The notes beneath the pieces are model-generated. The model did no database searches, was not told where the DNA came from, and saw nothing but the letters and a program-made list of their open reading frames with translations. Shown piece by piece: positions 1 to 7,387 of a stretch of 16,012 nt of DNA. The stretch comes from Candidatus Sediminicultor sextus (GTDB lineage: Bacteria; Atribacterota; Phoenicimicrobiia; Phoenicimicrobiales; Phoenicimicrobiaceae): contig JADBKX010000145.1 of assembly GCA_014894735.1 (NCBI GenBank), positions 1 to 16,012 on the forward strand, in the 5' to 3' direction. Both the position numbers and the translations under genes were made by a program. The first letter of the stretch is position 1. Each line of letters starts with the position of its first letter.

Positions 1-1
1 G

Positions 2-1252
2 CCGGAAGAAACAGAAGATTTAAAATGTTTCTATCCGACATCAGTATTAGTTACCGGTTTTGATATTATTTTCTTTTGGGTGGCTCGAATGATAATGATG
101 GGATTAAAGTTTCGTGGTGAAGTACCATTTAAGCAAGTTTATATAAATCCCCTAATTAGAGATGCAGAAGGTAAAAAGATGAGTAAATCAAAAGGGAATG
201 TTTTAGATCCCTTAACCGTGATTGATGAATATGGCGCTGATACTCTACGTATTACCCTTGCCTCTTTAACTATACAGGGAAATTATATCTGCCTCTCAGA
301 AGAGAGAATTAAAGGATTTAGAAATTTCACTAATAAAATATGGAATGTGTCGAGGTTTTCTATAATGAATCTCAAAGATTTTGATATTGACAAAATAGAA
401 AAAGAAAAATTAAAAATGACCTTAGTTGATAAGTGGATAATCAGCAAGTTAAATGAAACAATAAAAAAATCCACCGAGTGTCTTAATGAATATAAATATG
501 GAGAAGCCGCCAAAATTATTTATGAATTTACCTGGAACGAGTTTTGTGATTGGTACATAGAGTTTAGTAAACCAAAATTATATCAAGAGAAGGATACAAT
601 AGAAAAACTGACATCTCAATATATCCTGTGGTTTGTTTTAGAAAATACCTTAAAGCTTTTACACCCTTTTATGCCTTTTATAACTGAAGAAATATGGCAA
701 AGGCTGCCTCATAAAGGGGAAAGTATCATGGTTTCACCCTGGCCAAAATATAAAGGAAAATATATGAATAAAGATGCAGAAAATAAGATGGAAACAATAA
801 TGAGCATCATTAAAACTATACGTAATATTAAGTCAGATATGAATATTCCATATAGCCAGGAGATCGATTTATATTTAAATGTTAATGGAAAATATAAACT
901 AAAGTTAATAGAAGAAAATATTAATTATATCGAAACCATGATTAAAACAAAATCGTTAGAGGTAGGAACAGAGATTAAAAAACCAGAGTATTCAGCTACA
1001 GGCGTTTTAGAAGGAGTAGAAATATTTATTCCCTTAAAAGATATAATAAACATTTCAGAGGAGATAGCTCGATTAGAGAAAAAATTAAATAAAATAAATA
1101 GTGAGTTTAATTTAATTTGTAAAAAGATTAATAATAATGATTTCCTGTCCAGGGCTCCAGAGGATATTGTTAAGAGGGAAAGAGATAAAGCAGATGATTT
1201 AAGAGATATTAAAGAAAGATTAGAAAATAACCTGAAAAGTTTTAAGAGGTAA
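2..1252 (+). CDS. valS: Valyl-tRNA synthetase, C-terminal part (5' end outside window)
   Basis: ValRS charges tRNA-Val with valine in the cytoplasm and edits mischarged threonine. The frame is already open at base 2 and no start is visible, so this is the last ~416 residues of a protein usually ~880 long. The conserved stretch leading to FDIIFFWVARMIMMGL lies at about bases 47-109. The class I KMSKS signature (KKMSKSKGN) follows at about 173-199 and supplies catalytic-loop residues. Next come an all-helical anticodon-binding domain (WxxFCDWYIE; HPFMPFITEEIWQRLP) and a C-terminal coiled-coil tRNA-binding arm (about 1045-1245, rich in Glu/Lys/Leu) that is characteristic of ValRS and separates it from IleRS and LeuRS. 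The HIGH motif and editing domain lie upstream of the window. folC begins 2 bp after the stop, so the two genes are probably cotranscribed. The GTG at base 80 is internal and not the start. Confidence 0.97.
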   Translation, partial: PEETEDLKCFYPTSVLVTGFDIIFFWVARMIMMGLKFRGEVPFKQVYINPLIRDAEGKKMSKSKGNVLDPLTVIDEYGADTLRITLASLTIQGNYICLSEERIKGFRNFTNKIWNVSRFSIMNLKDFDIDKIEKEKLKMTLVDKWIISKLNETIKKSTECLNEYKYGEAAKIIYEFTWNEFCDWYIEFSKPKLYQEKDTIEKLTSQYILWFVLENTLKLLHPFMPFITEEIWQRLPHKGESIMVSPWPKYKGKYMNKDAENKMETIMSIIKTIRNIKSDMNIPYSQEIDLYLNVNGKYKLKLIEENINYIETMIKTKSLEVGTEIKKPEYSATGVLEGVEIFIPLKDIINISEEIARLEKKLNKINSEFNLICKKINNNDFLSRAPEDIVKRERDKADDLRDIKERLENNLKSFKR

Positions 1253-1254
1253 AT

Positions 1255-2571
1255 GTGATAACTTATTCAGAAGCAATAGATTATATTTATGATTTAACTA
1301 AATATGGGATAAAATTAGGATTGAAAAATATAAACTATTTGCTTTATCTTTTAGGCGAACCTCATAAAAAATTAAAAATAATTCATGTTGCCGGGACAAA
1401 TGGAAAGGGGTCAACCTGTTCCTCAATTAGTTCAATTCTTCAATCCGATGGTTATAAAGTTGGTCTCTACACTTCTCCTCACTTAGTTGATTTTGCCGAA
1501 AGAATCAAAATTAATCATAAACAAATAGACAGGAAAAAAGTAAGCGAGCTATTAGAAAGAATCAAACCTTACATAGAAAAGGTTGCCAATACCCCTTCCT
1601 ACAATCACCCTACCTTCTTTGAAGTTATCACTTCTATGGCTTTTCTCTATTTTTTTGAAGAACAGGTAGACTTTTTGGTTTTAGAAGTAGGATTAGGTGG
1701 AAGGTTGGATGCTACTAATGTTTGCGAACCTTTAATTTCTGTCATTACTCATATCGATTATGACCATATGGATCAATTAGGGAATAGTTTACAGGAAATT
1801 GCCAGAGAAAAGGGAGGAATTATTAAACCGGAGGGGATTGTAATATCTTCTAATCAATATGAAGAGGCATATAATGAGATCAAGAAGATAGCCGAAGAGA
1901 AAAATTCTCTTATTTACAGCATAGGAAGAGAAATAAATTACAAAATAGTTAAATCTGATATTAAGGGTGTAATATTCGATTTAAAAGGAATTTATCATGA
2001 GTATAAAAATCTTCATACTCCCTTATTAGGCAGACATCAAGCAGACAATTCGGCTACTGCTATTACAGCCATAGAAGCACTAAAAATTAGAGGGGTAAAC
2101 ATTACTGAAAAAGCGATAAGGGCCGGCTTGGAAAAAGTTAAATGGACAGGGAGATTGGAAATCATTCAGCATAAGCCTATATTAGTATTAGATGGGGCAC
2201 ACAATCCCAATGGAGTAAAGGTAGTGCGAGATGCCCTGAAAGAGATATTTTCCTACCACCGGCTTATTTTGGTATTGGCTATTTTTGCTGACAAAGATTA
2301 CAAAAAGATGATACAAATAATAGTGCCTAACGCAGATTTAATTATTGCTACTAAGACAGAAAACTCTCGGGCAACTTCTCCTCGGATAATCGCTAAAGAA
2401 GCGGCAAAATATATAGATCAGAATAAAATAATTGTTACCGAAAATATTCCTCAGGCCATAAATTGTGCTTTATCAAATTCCAAAGAGGATGATTTAATAT
2501 GTATAACCGGATCGCTATATACTGTAGGCGAAGCAAAGAGATATTTTGACATTAAAAATCAAGAAAATTAA
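1255..2571 (+). CDS. folC: Folylpolyglutamate synthase / dihydrofolate synthase
   Basis: FolC is a cytoplasmic Mur-ligase-family enzyme that uses ATP to add glutamate to folates, and in many bacteria also to dihydropteroate. The product is 438 residues, normal for the family. Visible motifs: the P-loop GTNGKGS (47-53), TSPHLVDFAERI (73-84), the Mg/ATP segment EVGLGGRLDATN (144-155), HIDYDHMDQLG (166-176), LLGRHQADNSATA (257-269) and the second-domain signature LDGAHNPNG (312-320). The start is GTG at 1255, two bases after the valS stop, with AAGAGGT just upstream; the overlapping ATG at 1253 hits a stop at once. It is probably translationally coupled to valS. Whether it has dihydrofolate synthase activity as well cannot be read from the sequence. 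The valS-folC pairing is common in Firmicutes. Confidence 0.96.
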   Translation: MITYSEAIDYIYDLTKYGIKLGLKNINYLLYLLGEPHKKLKIIHVAGTNGKGSTCSSISSILQSDGYKVGLYTSPHLVDFAERIKINHKQIDRKKVSELLERIKPYIEKVANTPSYNHPTFFEVITSMAFLYFFEEQVDFLVLEVGLGGRLDATNVCEPLISVITHIDYDHMDQLGNSLQEIAREKGGIIKPEGIVISSNQYEEAYNEIKKIAEEKNSLIYSIGREINYKIVKSDIKGVIFDLKGIYHEYKNLHTPLLGRHQADNSATAITAIEALKIRGVNITEKAIRAGLEKVKWTGRLEIIQHKPILVLDGAHNPNGVKVVRDALKEIFSYHRLILVLAIFADKDYKKMIQIIVPNADLIIATKTENSRATSPRIIAKEAAKYIDQNKIIVTENIPQAINCALSNSKEDDLICITGSLYTVGEAKRYFDIKNQEN

Positions 2572-2600
2572 TAATTTAAAACTAGCAGGTAGAATTTTTC

Positions 2601-2648
2601 ACTAACGACTAATTTAATTGGAGAATTGGTCAATCGGTAAATCGGTAA
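2601..2648. repeat. Degenerate short repeats in the folC-comEA gap
   Basis: The 151-bp gap contains ACTAACGACTAATTT (2601-2615), which matches the reverse complement of 15704-15718 at 14 of 15 positions. It is followed by a short tandem array of an 8-bp unit: ATTGGTCA (2625-2632), ATCGGTAA (2633-2640) and ATCGGTAA (2641-2648). The rest of the gap is plain AT-rich sequence with no open frame of note. These look like remnants of dispersed intergenic repeats; no function is evident. Confidence 0.5.
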
Positions 2649-2689
2649 ATTATTTTAATGGTTTCCGCTTTTAATTTATAGTTTAAAAA

Positions 2690-2713
2690 TATAATCTCTA
2701 TAGAAGTAAGGAG
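2690..2713 (+). promoter_or_regulatory. Candidate promoter -10 box and ribosome binding site for comEA
   Basis: A consensus TATAAT lies at 2690-2695, about 28 bases before the comEA ATG, and TAAGGAG (2707-2713) lies 9 bases before it. No good -35 is present at 16-18 bp spacing, so the promoter call is weak; in such AT-rich DNA a TATAAT can occur by chance. The ribosome binding site is convincing. Confidence 0.4.
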
Positions 2714-2722
2714 AGCCCAAAA

Positions 2723-3355
2723 ATGTTTAACCTTTCAAATCAAGAAAAAATTACCTTAATATTGTTATTAGTATTGATAATAATTGGTGTAGGAATAGTT
2801 TTGAATAAAAATATTAATAAAGAAGATAATTTTATAGTAAATCGTGCTTCAGATATTTCAGAAAATAACCCTGCAATGCAAATAGAAATTCCCCCGGTAA
2901 TTATTCATATCGCTGGTGCAGTTAAAAATCCCGGAGTGTATCAATTAAAGCCAACCGATAGGATTGTTGATGCAGTAAAAATTGCAGGAGGAGCAACCGA
3001 AGAGGCAAACCTGGATTTGATTAACCTTGCTGCTCTTCTTGAGGATGGCCAAAAAATAATTGTTCCTTATAAAGCTTATAGCGAAACTGGTGAAGAAATT
3101 AATGCAAATACCTATAACCAGGTGGCAAGTGCGTTTTCATCTTCTCCGGTTTCTACCTCTGCGAAAATTAATATTAATACCGCTAATGCGACAATGTTAC
3201 AAACTTTATCCGGAATTGGACCGGTTCTTTCAGGAAGGATAATAGAATATAGAAATCAGAATGGATTGTTCGGAGTGATTGATGATATAAAGGATGTTTC
3301 TGGAATTGGAGAAAAAAAATTTGAAGGAATTAAAGATTTAATTTGTGTCCAATAA
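2723..3355 (+). CDS. comEA: ComEA-type competence DNA-binding protein
   Basis: ComEA is a membrane-anchored receptor that binds incoming double-stranded DNA and passes it to the ComEC channel. The 210-residue product has an N-terminal membrane anchor (about 9-28, a run of Ile/Leu/Val), a short linker, and an SLBB domain (about 58-115: HIAGAVKNPGVYQLKP, then GGATEEANLDLINLAALLEDGQ). A low-complexity Ser/Ala linker follows, then the helix-hairpin-helix DNA-binding domain (149-208) with INTANATMLQTLSGIG and VSGIGEKKFEGIK. This is the full Gram-positive-style ComEA architecture; the short Gram-negative form has only the HhH part. The start ATG has TAAGGAG 9 bases upstream. The 3' end overlaps comEC by 13 bp. 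There is no comEB between them, unlike Bacillus. Confidence 0.95.
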   Translation: MFNLSNQEKITLILLLVLIIIGVGIVLNKNINKEDNFIVNRASDISENNPAMQIEIPPVIIHIAGAVKNPGVYQLKPTDRIVDAVKIAGGATEEANLDLINLAALLEDGQKIIVPYKAYSETGEEINANTYNQVASAFSSSPVSTSAKININTANATMLQTLSGIGPVLSGRIIEYRNQNGLFGVIDDIKDVSGIGEKKFEGIKDLICVQ

Positions 3356-5748
3356 AAAATAGTTCTTCAGATAATAAATACAATGTTATTAGACCCTTAC
3401 CTACCATTTTAACCCTATATATAATAGGAATAATCTATGGTAAATTCATTCATATTAATCTGATATTTTTATTTTTGATTATAATATTGTTAATGTTAAT
3501 TTCTATTATAAGTTTTGTAAAGCAGTGGAATACAACCACTGCTTTATTATTTTTAATACTATTTTTAATCGGTATATTCAATTATAACCTTAATTCTAAT
3601 CCTGTTGGAGCTAACCATATAGCAAATTTTGTAGAAGATAAGAAGTTAACTATTGTTTGTACGGTTTTAGACAAAGAATATTATCCCAATCAAGAGAAAA
3701 TATCTTTTAAGGTAAAAGCAAACCAAATAGAAAGAGGAGATTACAGCATTAGAACACAAGGCCTAATATTAGTGAATACCTATTTGGGTGATTGTCCATA
3801 TGAATATGGAGATGTGCTTAAAATTAAAGGAAAATTAGAAAAACCTGAAGGACCGAAGAATTTTGGTGAGTTTGATTATGAACTATATCTTGCTCGAGAA
3901 AAGATCTTTACTTATCTCAATATCTGGCAGGAAAAAGATATTCGAAAAATAGGAGAAAATGATTCTAATTTTTTAGTATCTTTTTCATTATCAGCAAGAG
4001 ATAAAATAAATGAGATTACAAAAAAGACTTTACCGCCGCCATATAATTTCCTTCTTGTTGGTATGTTATTAGGGGAAAAGGAGTTTATTCCTCCTCATTT
4101 AAGAGAAATATTTTCCGAAGCAGGAATTATGCATATATTGGCAGTTTCAGGTTTACATGTAGGAATAATTGCTATGGCTTTACTTGCTTTCTTAAGTATA
4201 TTGCGGTTACCGAAGAAGTTTAAACTGCCTATTTTGATATTAATTCTAATAATGTATGCATCTATCACTGGTTTTCGTCCTTCGGTATTAAGAGCGACCA
4301 TTATGTTTATTCTATTATTAGGCGGGAAATTAATCAATAGAACTAGGAATCTTAATATTTCTCTATTTTTTGCAGCGTTTTTAATCTTGCTATCAAATCC
4401 TTTGATACTATATGATGCTGGTTTTCTCTTATCTTTTATAGTAACTTTTTCTATTATAAATTTATCGCCAATCTTACAAGGATTATTTTCTAAAATAGTA
4501 GTCTGGATTAAAAACCCTTTAGCAGTTTCAACCGCTGCCTGGATAGGAATTTTCCCGCTTTCTGCATATTTTTTTACTAAGGTATCGATCATCTCCATTA
4601 TTTCCAATATATTTATTATCCCTTTAACCGGGATAGCGATAATATTAGGATTTGCAACCTTTTTTGTCGGACTGGTAAATATCTTTCTAGCCGGCATAAT
4701 TGCTAATATAAATTACCTGGTATTGAATCTGATAACCTTAATAGCACAATCATTTTCTTCACTTCCTTTTGCCTTTATTTATGTTGCTCAACCTTCAATT
4801 ATGATAATTATTTTGTATTATCTAATGGTATTTTTTATTATTGAAATGCTCTATAAGAAAACACTATCACAGATGATAAAGAAAAAAGCTGCCTTAATTG
4901 TATTAGCGATTATATTGCTAATAATTATTGTTCAAGTATTTTATCCGGCAGACAACCTCAAAGTAAATTTTATAAATGTTGGAGAGGGAGATTGCATCCT
5001 AATTGAAGCTCCCAATAAGATAAACATCTTAATCGATGGAGGAGGAACCCCTCTAAGTGATTTTGATGTAGGAAGTAAAATCGTTGTACCTTACTTGAGA
5101 AGAAAAGGAATAAATGAGGTTGATTTGCTAATCTTAACTCATCCTGATTTAGATCATTTAGAAGGATTATTGCCGGTACTAAGGGAATTTAAAGTAGATA
5201 TGGTTTTAGATAGCGGATTACCCTGTGATTCATCAGAATATCAAGAATTTATTTCTCTAATACTAAAGAAGGATATACCATATCATAAAGCTAAAGCCGG
5301 AGATAATTTTATTTTTAGTAACGATTTAGAAATATTTTTGCTTAATCCTTTGTATGATTCTGATTTCTATGAAAACTCCGATTTTAATAATGCTTCAATT
5401 GTGGTAAAATTATTCTATAGAAATGCAGATTTTCTTTTTACCGGAGATATAGAAGAAGCTGCTGAAAAAAAATTATTGGTCTGGCAGAATATTTTACAAA
5501 GCGATATATTAAAAGTTGGCCATCATGGAAGTGTAACTTCTACTAATTTAGAATTTTTGGATAAGGTTAACCCAAGTATTGCGGTTATTACTGTGGGCAA
5601 AAATAATTTTGGGCATCCTTCGCAGAAAACTATAGAAAGATTAGAAGATAAGAATATACAAATATATCGGACAGATGAAGATGGAACGATAATTATAAGA
5701 ACAAACGGTCAGGAATATTGGATAAGAACTTTGGGTGGAAACAATTAA
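3343..5748 (+). CDS. comEC: ComEC/Rec2 DNA-uptake channel with metallo-beta-lactamase-like domain
   Basis: ComEC forms the inner-membrane channel through which single-stranded transforming DNA enters the cell. The 801-residue product has all three expected parts. The N-terminal part has membrane helices and a soluble DUF4131-like region (about 20-230). The polytopic competence domain (about 235-505) has the hallmark HILAVSGLHVGI at 264-275. The C-terminal metallo-beta-lactamase-like domain (about 538-800) has VNFINVGEGD, HPDLDH (600-605), FTGD (699-702), GHHGS (726-730) and FGHPS (756-760), so the metal-site residues look intact. The only start before residue ~50 in this frame is TTG at 3343, inside the comEA 3' end and in another frame, which suggests translational coupling; the ribosome binding site there is poor, so the exact start is uncertain. 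The 3' end runs into the holA upstream region. A hairpin with a T-rich tail lies inside the frame at 3518-3555. Confidence 0.95.
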   Translation: MCPIKNSSSDNKYNVIRPLPTILTLYIIGIIYGKFIHINLIFLFLIIILLMLISIISFVKQWNTTTALLFLILFLIGIFNYNLNSNPVGANHIANFVEDKKLTIVCTVLDKEYYPNQEKISFKVKANQIERGDYSIRTQGLILVNTYLGDCPYEYGDVLKIKGKLEKPEGPKNFGEFDYELYLAREKIFTYLNIWQEKDIRKIGENDSNFLVSFSLSARDKINEITKKTLPPPYNFLLVGMLLGEKEFIPPHLREIFSEAGIMHILAVSGLHVGIIAMALLAFLSILRLPKKFKLPILILILIMYASITGFRPSVLRATIMFILLLGGKLINRTRNLNISLFFAAFLILLSNPLILYDAGFLLSFIVTFSIINLSPILQGLFSKIVVWIKNPLAVSTAAWIGIFPLSAYFFTKVSIISIISNIFIIPLTGIAIILGFATFFVGLVNIFLAGIIANINYLVLNLITLIAQSFSSLPFAFIYVAQPSIMIIILYYLMVFFIIEMLYKKTLSQMIKKKAALIVLAIILLIIIVQVFYPADNLKVNFINVGEGDCILIEAPNKINILIDGGGTPLSDFDVGSKIVVPYLRRKGINEVDLLILTHPDLDHLEGLLPVLREFKVDMVLDSGLPCDSSEYQEFISLILKKDIPYHKAKAGDNFIFSNDLEIFLLNPLYDSDFYENSDFNNASIVVKLFYRNADFLFTGDIEEAAEKKLLVWQNILQSDILKVGHHGSVTSTNLEFLDKVNPSIAVITVGKNNFGHPSQKTIERLEDKNIQIYRTDEDGTIIIRTNGQEYWIRTLGGNN
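3518..3555 (+). terminator. Terminator-like hairpin inside the comEC coding sequence
   Basis: TAAAGCAGTGG (3518-3528) and CCACTGCTTTA (3536-3546) form a perfect 11-bp stem with a 7-base loop, directly followed by TTATTTTTA. This has the form of an intrinsic terminator but sits about 175 bases into comEC. It could terminate comEC transcripts when translation is poor, or be a coincidence of the codons for residues 59-70. No experiment supports activity. Confidence 0.35.
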
Positions 5749-5767
5749 AATAAACCAAGGAAGATAT

Positions 5768-6775
5768 ATGAATTACGAAAATATGTTAGATCTTACGAAA
5801 CAAGAGAAAATATACCCTGTTTATCTGTTTTACGGAAAAGAAAATTATTTAAAAGAAGACATTTCAAAAAAACTTAGAAACAGATTAATTGACTCTGCTT
5901 ATAGTGAGTTCAATTATAATGTTTTTTATGGTGAAAAATTATCTATAAATGAGGTAATAAATGATTTAGACACACTGCCTCTGATGTCAAAACATAAATT
6001 AGTAGTAATAAAAGAAGCAGAAAAAATTAACAAAAATGATGAGACAAAATTAATAAATTATTTTAACCGGCTAAGTTTAAAAAGCAATTTTTCAACTCTT
6101 ATAATTATTTACAAAGAGAGCAGCCCAAACAAAGAACTAATTACAGCAATTAAAAGGATAGGGATAGTAGCCAATTTTAGCATAACAGATAAAGCGAAAT
6201 TAGCCTTATGGATAAAATCTAAATTCAAGCAGAGTAATAAAAATATTACTCAGGAAGCTCTATTTTATTTACAATCTATAGTTGATTCTGATTTAGGCCG
6301 TCTTTTTAATGAAATAGAAAAAATAGATATTTATACGAAAGACCAACAAATAATTGAAAAAGAAGATGTTATGATAACGATGGGTGGTTCAGAGGCAGTT
6401 AATATATTTAAAGTATTAGATTCTGTTGGAGATAAAGATATAATAAATGCAATAGATGGTTTGGTTAAGTTAAATCAAGGCAACCTTCATTATTTATCCA
6501 TATTTGCTATGATATACAGGCAAATAAAACTTATATTTCAAACAAAATTATTACTTGCAAACGGATTTAATTTTAAAGAAGTAGAGAAGAAATTAAAACT
6601 TCCTTACTTTGTTGTTGAAAAAATGATAAAACAGTCTAAAAAATATACTTTTAAGGAAATTGATAAATCTTATGAATTATTGAATATTGCAGACTTAGAG
6701 TTAAAAGATAGCCAGAAAGAACCCAAGATTATTTTAGAAGAATTAGTTATGAATATTATTAATCAAGGGAAATAG
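5768..6775 (+). CDS. holA: DNA polymerase III, delta subunit
   Basis: HolA is the clamp-loader subunit that opens the beta sliding clamp and, with delta prime and tau/gamma, loads it on DNA. The 335-residue product begins its conserved part with YPVYLFYGKENYLKEDI (16-32), the family N-terminal signature. It continues with LPLMSKHKLVVIKEAEKI and the C-terminal helical collar domain (Q/IYRQIKLIFQTKLLL). Length and layout fit the family; like other delta subunits it lacks a working P-loop. I chose ATG at 5768 because AAGGAA (5757-5762) sits 5 bases upstream. An in-frame GTG at 5735 would add 11 residues and overlap comEC by 14 bp but has no good ribosome binding site. Its place after comEC matches the usual Firmicutes order. 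It is the last plus-strand gene before the terminator at 6799-6826. Confidence 0.93.
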   Translation: MNYENMLDLTKQEKIYPVYLFYGKENYLKEDISKKLRNRLIDSAYSEFNYNVFYGEKLSINEVINDLDTLPLMSKHKLVVIKEAEKINKNDETKLINYFNRLSLKSNFSTLIIIYKESSPNKELITAIKRIGIVANFSITDKAKLALWIKSKFKQSNKNITQEALFYLQSIVDSDLGRLFNEIEKIDIYTKDQQIIEKEDVMITMGGSEAVNIFKVLDSVGDKDIINAIDGLVKLNQGNLHYLSIFAMIYRQIKLIFQTKLLLANGFNFKEVEKKLKLPYFVVEKMIKQSKKYTFKEIDKSYELLNIADLELKDSQKEPKIILEELVMNIINQGK

Positions 6776-6798
6776 TATATAGTAGATAACTAAAAAAT

Positions 6799-6826
6799 AT
6801 AAGGGTCGAATTTATTCGACCCTTAT
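6799..6826. terminator. Bidirectional intrinsic terminator between convergent holA and rpsT
   Basis: ATAAGGGTCGAA (6799-6810) and TTCGACCCTTAT (6815-6826) form a perfect 12-bp stem with a TTTA loop. Read on the minus strand, the stem is followed by ATTTTTTAG, a good T tract for ending rpsT. On the plus strand the T-rich stretch (TCTTTTTTAC, about 6835) comes about 9 bases after the stem, so it is less classical for holA. Confidence 0.88.
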
Positions 6827-6854
6827 TCTAAAAATCTTTTTTACTTTTTAATTA

Positions 6855-7313
6855 TTATTTTTCTTTTTTAGTTTCAATTTTTTTAGCAGCTTTTGTTGCT
6901 TTTTTAACTACTGGTTTTTCTTTAGCTTTAACTGTTTTTTTAGTATCTGTTTTTTTCTTGGAAACCACTGGTTTCTTAGTTACTGGTTCCTCTTGAGTCT
7001 CTAATACTTCTTTAGGGACAGCAGGCGCAGACTCCTTGATTTGTTCTGATTTTATTAAAGTATTTAGTCTTTTAGTTAAGTTTGATTTTTGGCGAGAAGC
7101 AGTATTTTTAGGTAAGATACCTTTGTTGACAGATTTGTCTAACATTGAAACAGTGTCTTTAAAATATTTAATCGATTCTTCCTGATTGTTTTCTGATAAG
7201 GCAAGATTAAACTTTTTAGCGCTGCTTTTTATTTTTGATTTACAAGATATATTTCTTAAGTGACTTTTTTCAGAGGTTTTAACTCTTTTTATTGCTGATT
7301 TTATTCGTGGCAT
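6855..7313 (-). CDS. rpsT: Ribosomal protein S20 with long basic C-terminal extension
   Basis: S20 is a primary 16S rRNA-binding protein of the 30S subunit. Residues 1-88 align along the whole family: MPRIKSAIKRVKTSEKS at the N-terminus, then helices ending in GILPKNTASRQKSNLTKRLN (66-85). Normal S20 is about 85-90 residues; this one has 152. The extra 64 residues (89-152) begin with an acidic/Pro segment and end in a Lys/Ala/Val/Thr-rich tail with two similar KKPVV / EKPVVKK units, like disordered histone H1-type tails. I chose the ATG at 7313 because the minus-strand AAGGA (7325-7321) lies 7 bases before it; the ATG at 7319 (two extra residues) is only 1 base from it. It is on the opposite strand to its neighbours, as in Bacillus, and divergent from murJ. 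Confidence 0.93.
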   Translation of the reverse strand: MPRIKSAIKRVKTSEKSHLRNISCKSKIKSSAKKFNLALSENNQEESIKYFKDTVSMLDKSVNKGILPKNTASRQKSNLTKRLNTLIKSEQIKESAPAVPKEVLETQEEPVTKKPVVSKKKTDTKKTVKAKEKPVVKKATKAAKKIETKKEK

Positions 7314-7350
7314 AATCATTTCCTTTCGATAATATTAATTTTACTTGGTA

Positions 7351-7379
7351 ATTTTAACATTATTTTAATTTAAAATCAA
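7351..7379 (-). promoter_or_regulatory. Candidate housekeeping promoter for rpsT
   Basis: On the minus strand, TTGATT (7379-7374) is followed after 17 bp by TAAAAT (7356-7351). These match 4 of 6 and 5 of 6 consensus positions, and the box lies about 38 bases before the rpsT ATG. It occupies most of the 74-bp gap to murJ, so the murJ promoter must overlap it or be weaker; the best plus-strand -35 there is TTGGTA (7345-7350), with no clear -10. Confidence 0.55.
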
Positions 7380-7387
7380 GGAGATCA

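Noticed and set aside
2572..2722. A riboswitch or small RNA in the folC-comEA gap
   Set aside because: No convincing stem, conserved aptamer motif or terminator was found; only degenerate repeats and a -10-like box.
4095..4697. A 200-codon open frame on the minus strand opposite comEC
   Set aside because: It is the antisense of the hydrophobic comEC membrane domain, has no ribosome binding site, and reads as low-complexity Ile/Lys/Asn sequence with no known motif.
5735..5767. Upstream GTG start for holA overlapping comEC
   Set aside because: No ribosome binding site at the right distance, while ATG 5768 has AAGGAA 5 bases upstream and fits the family N-terminus.
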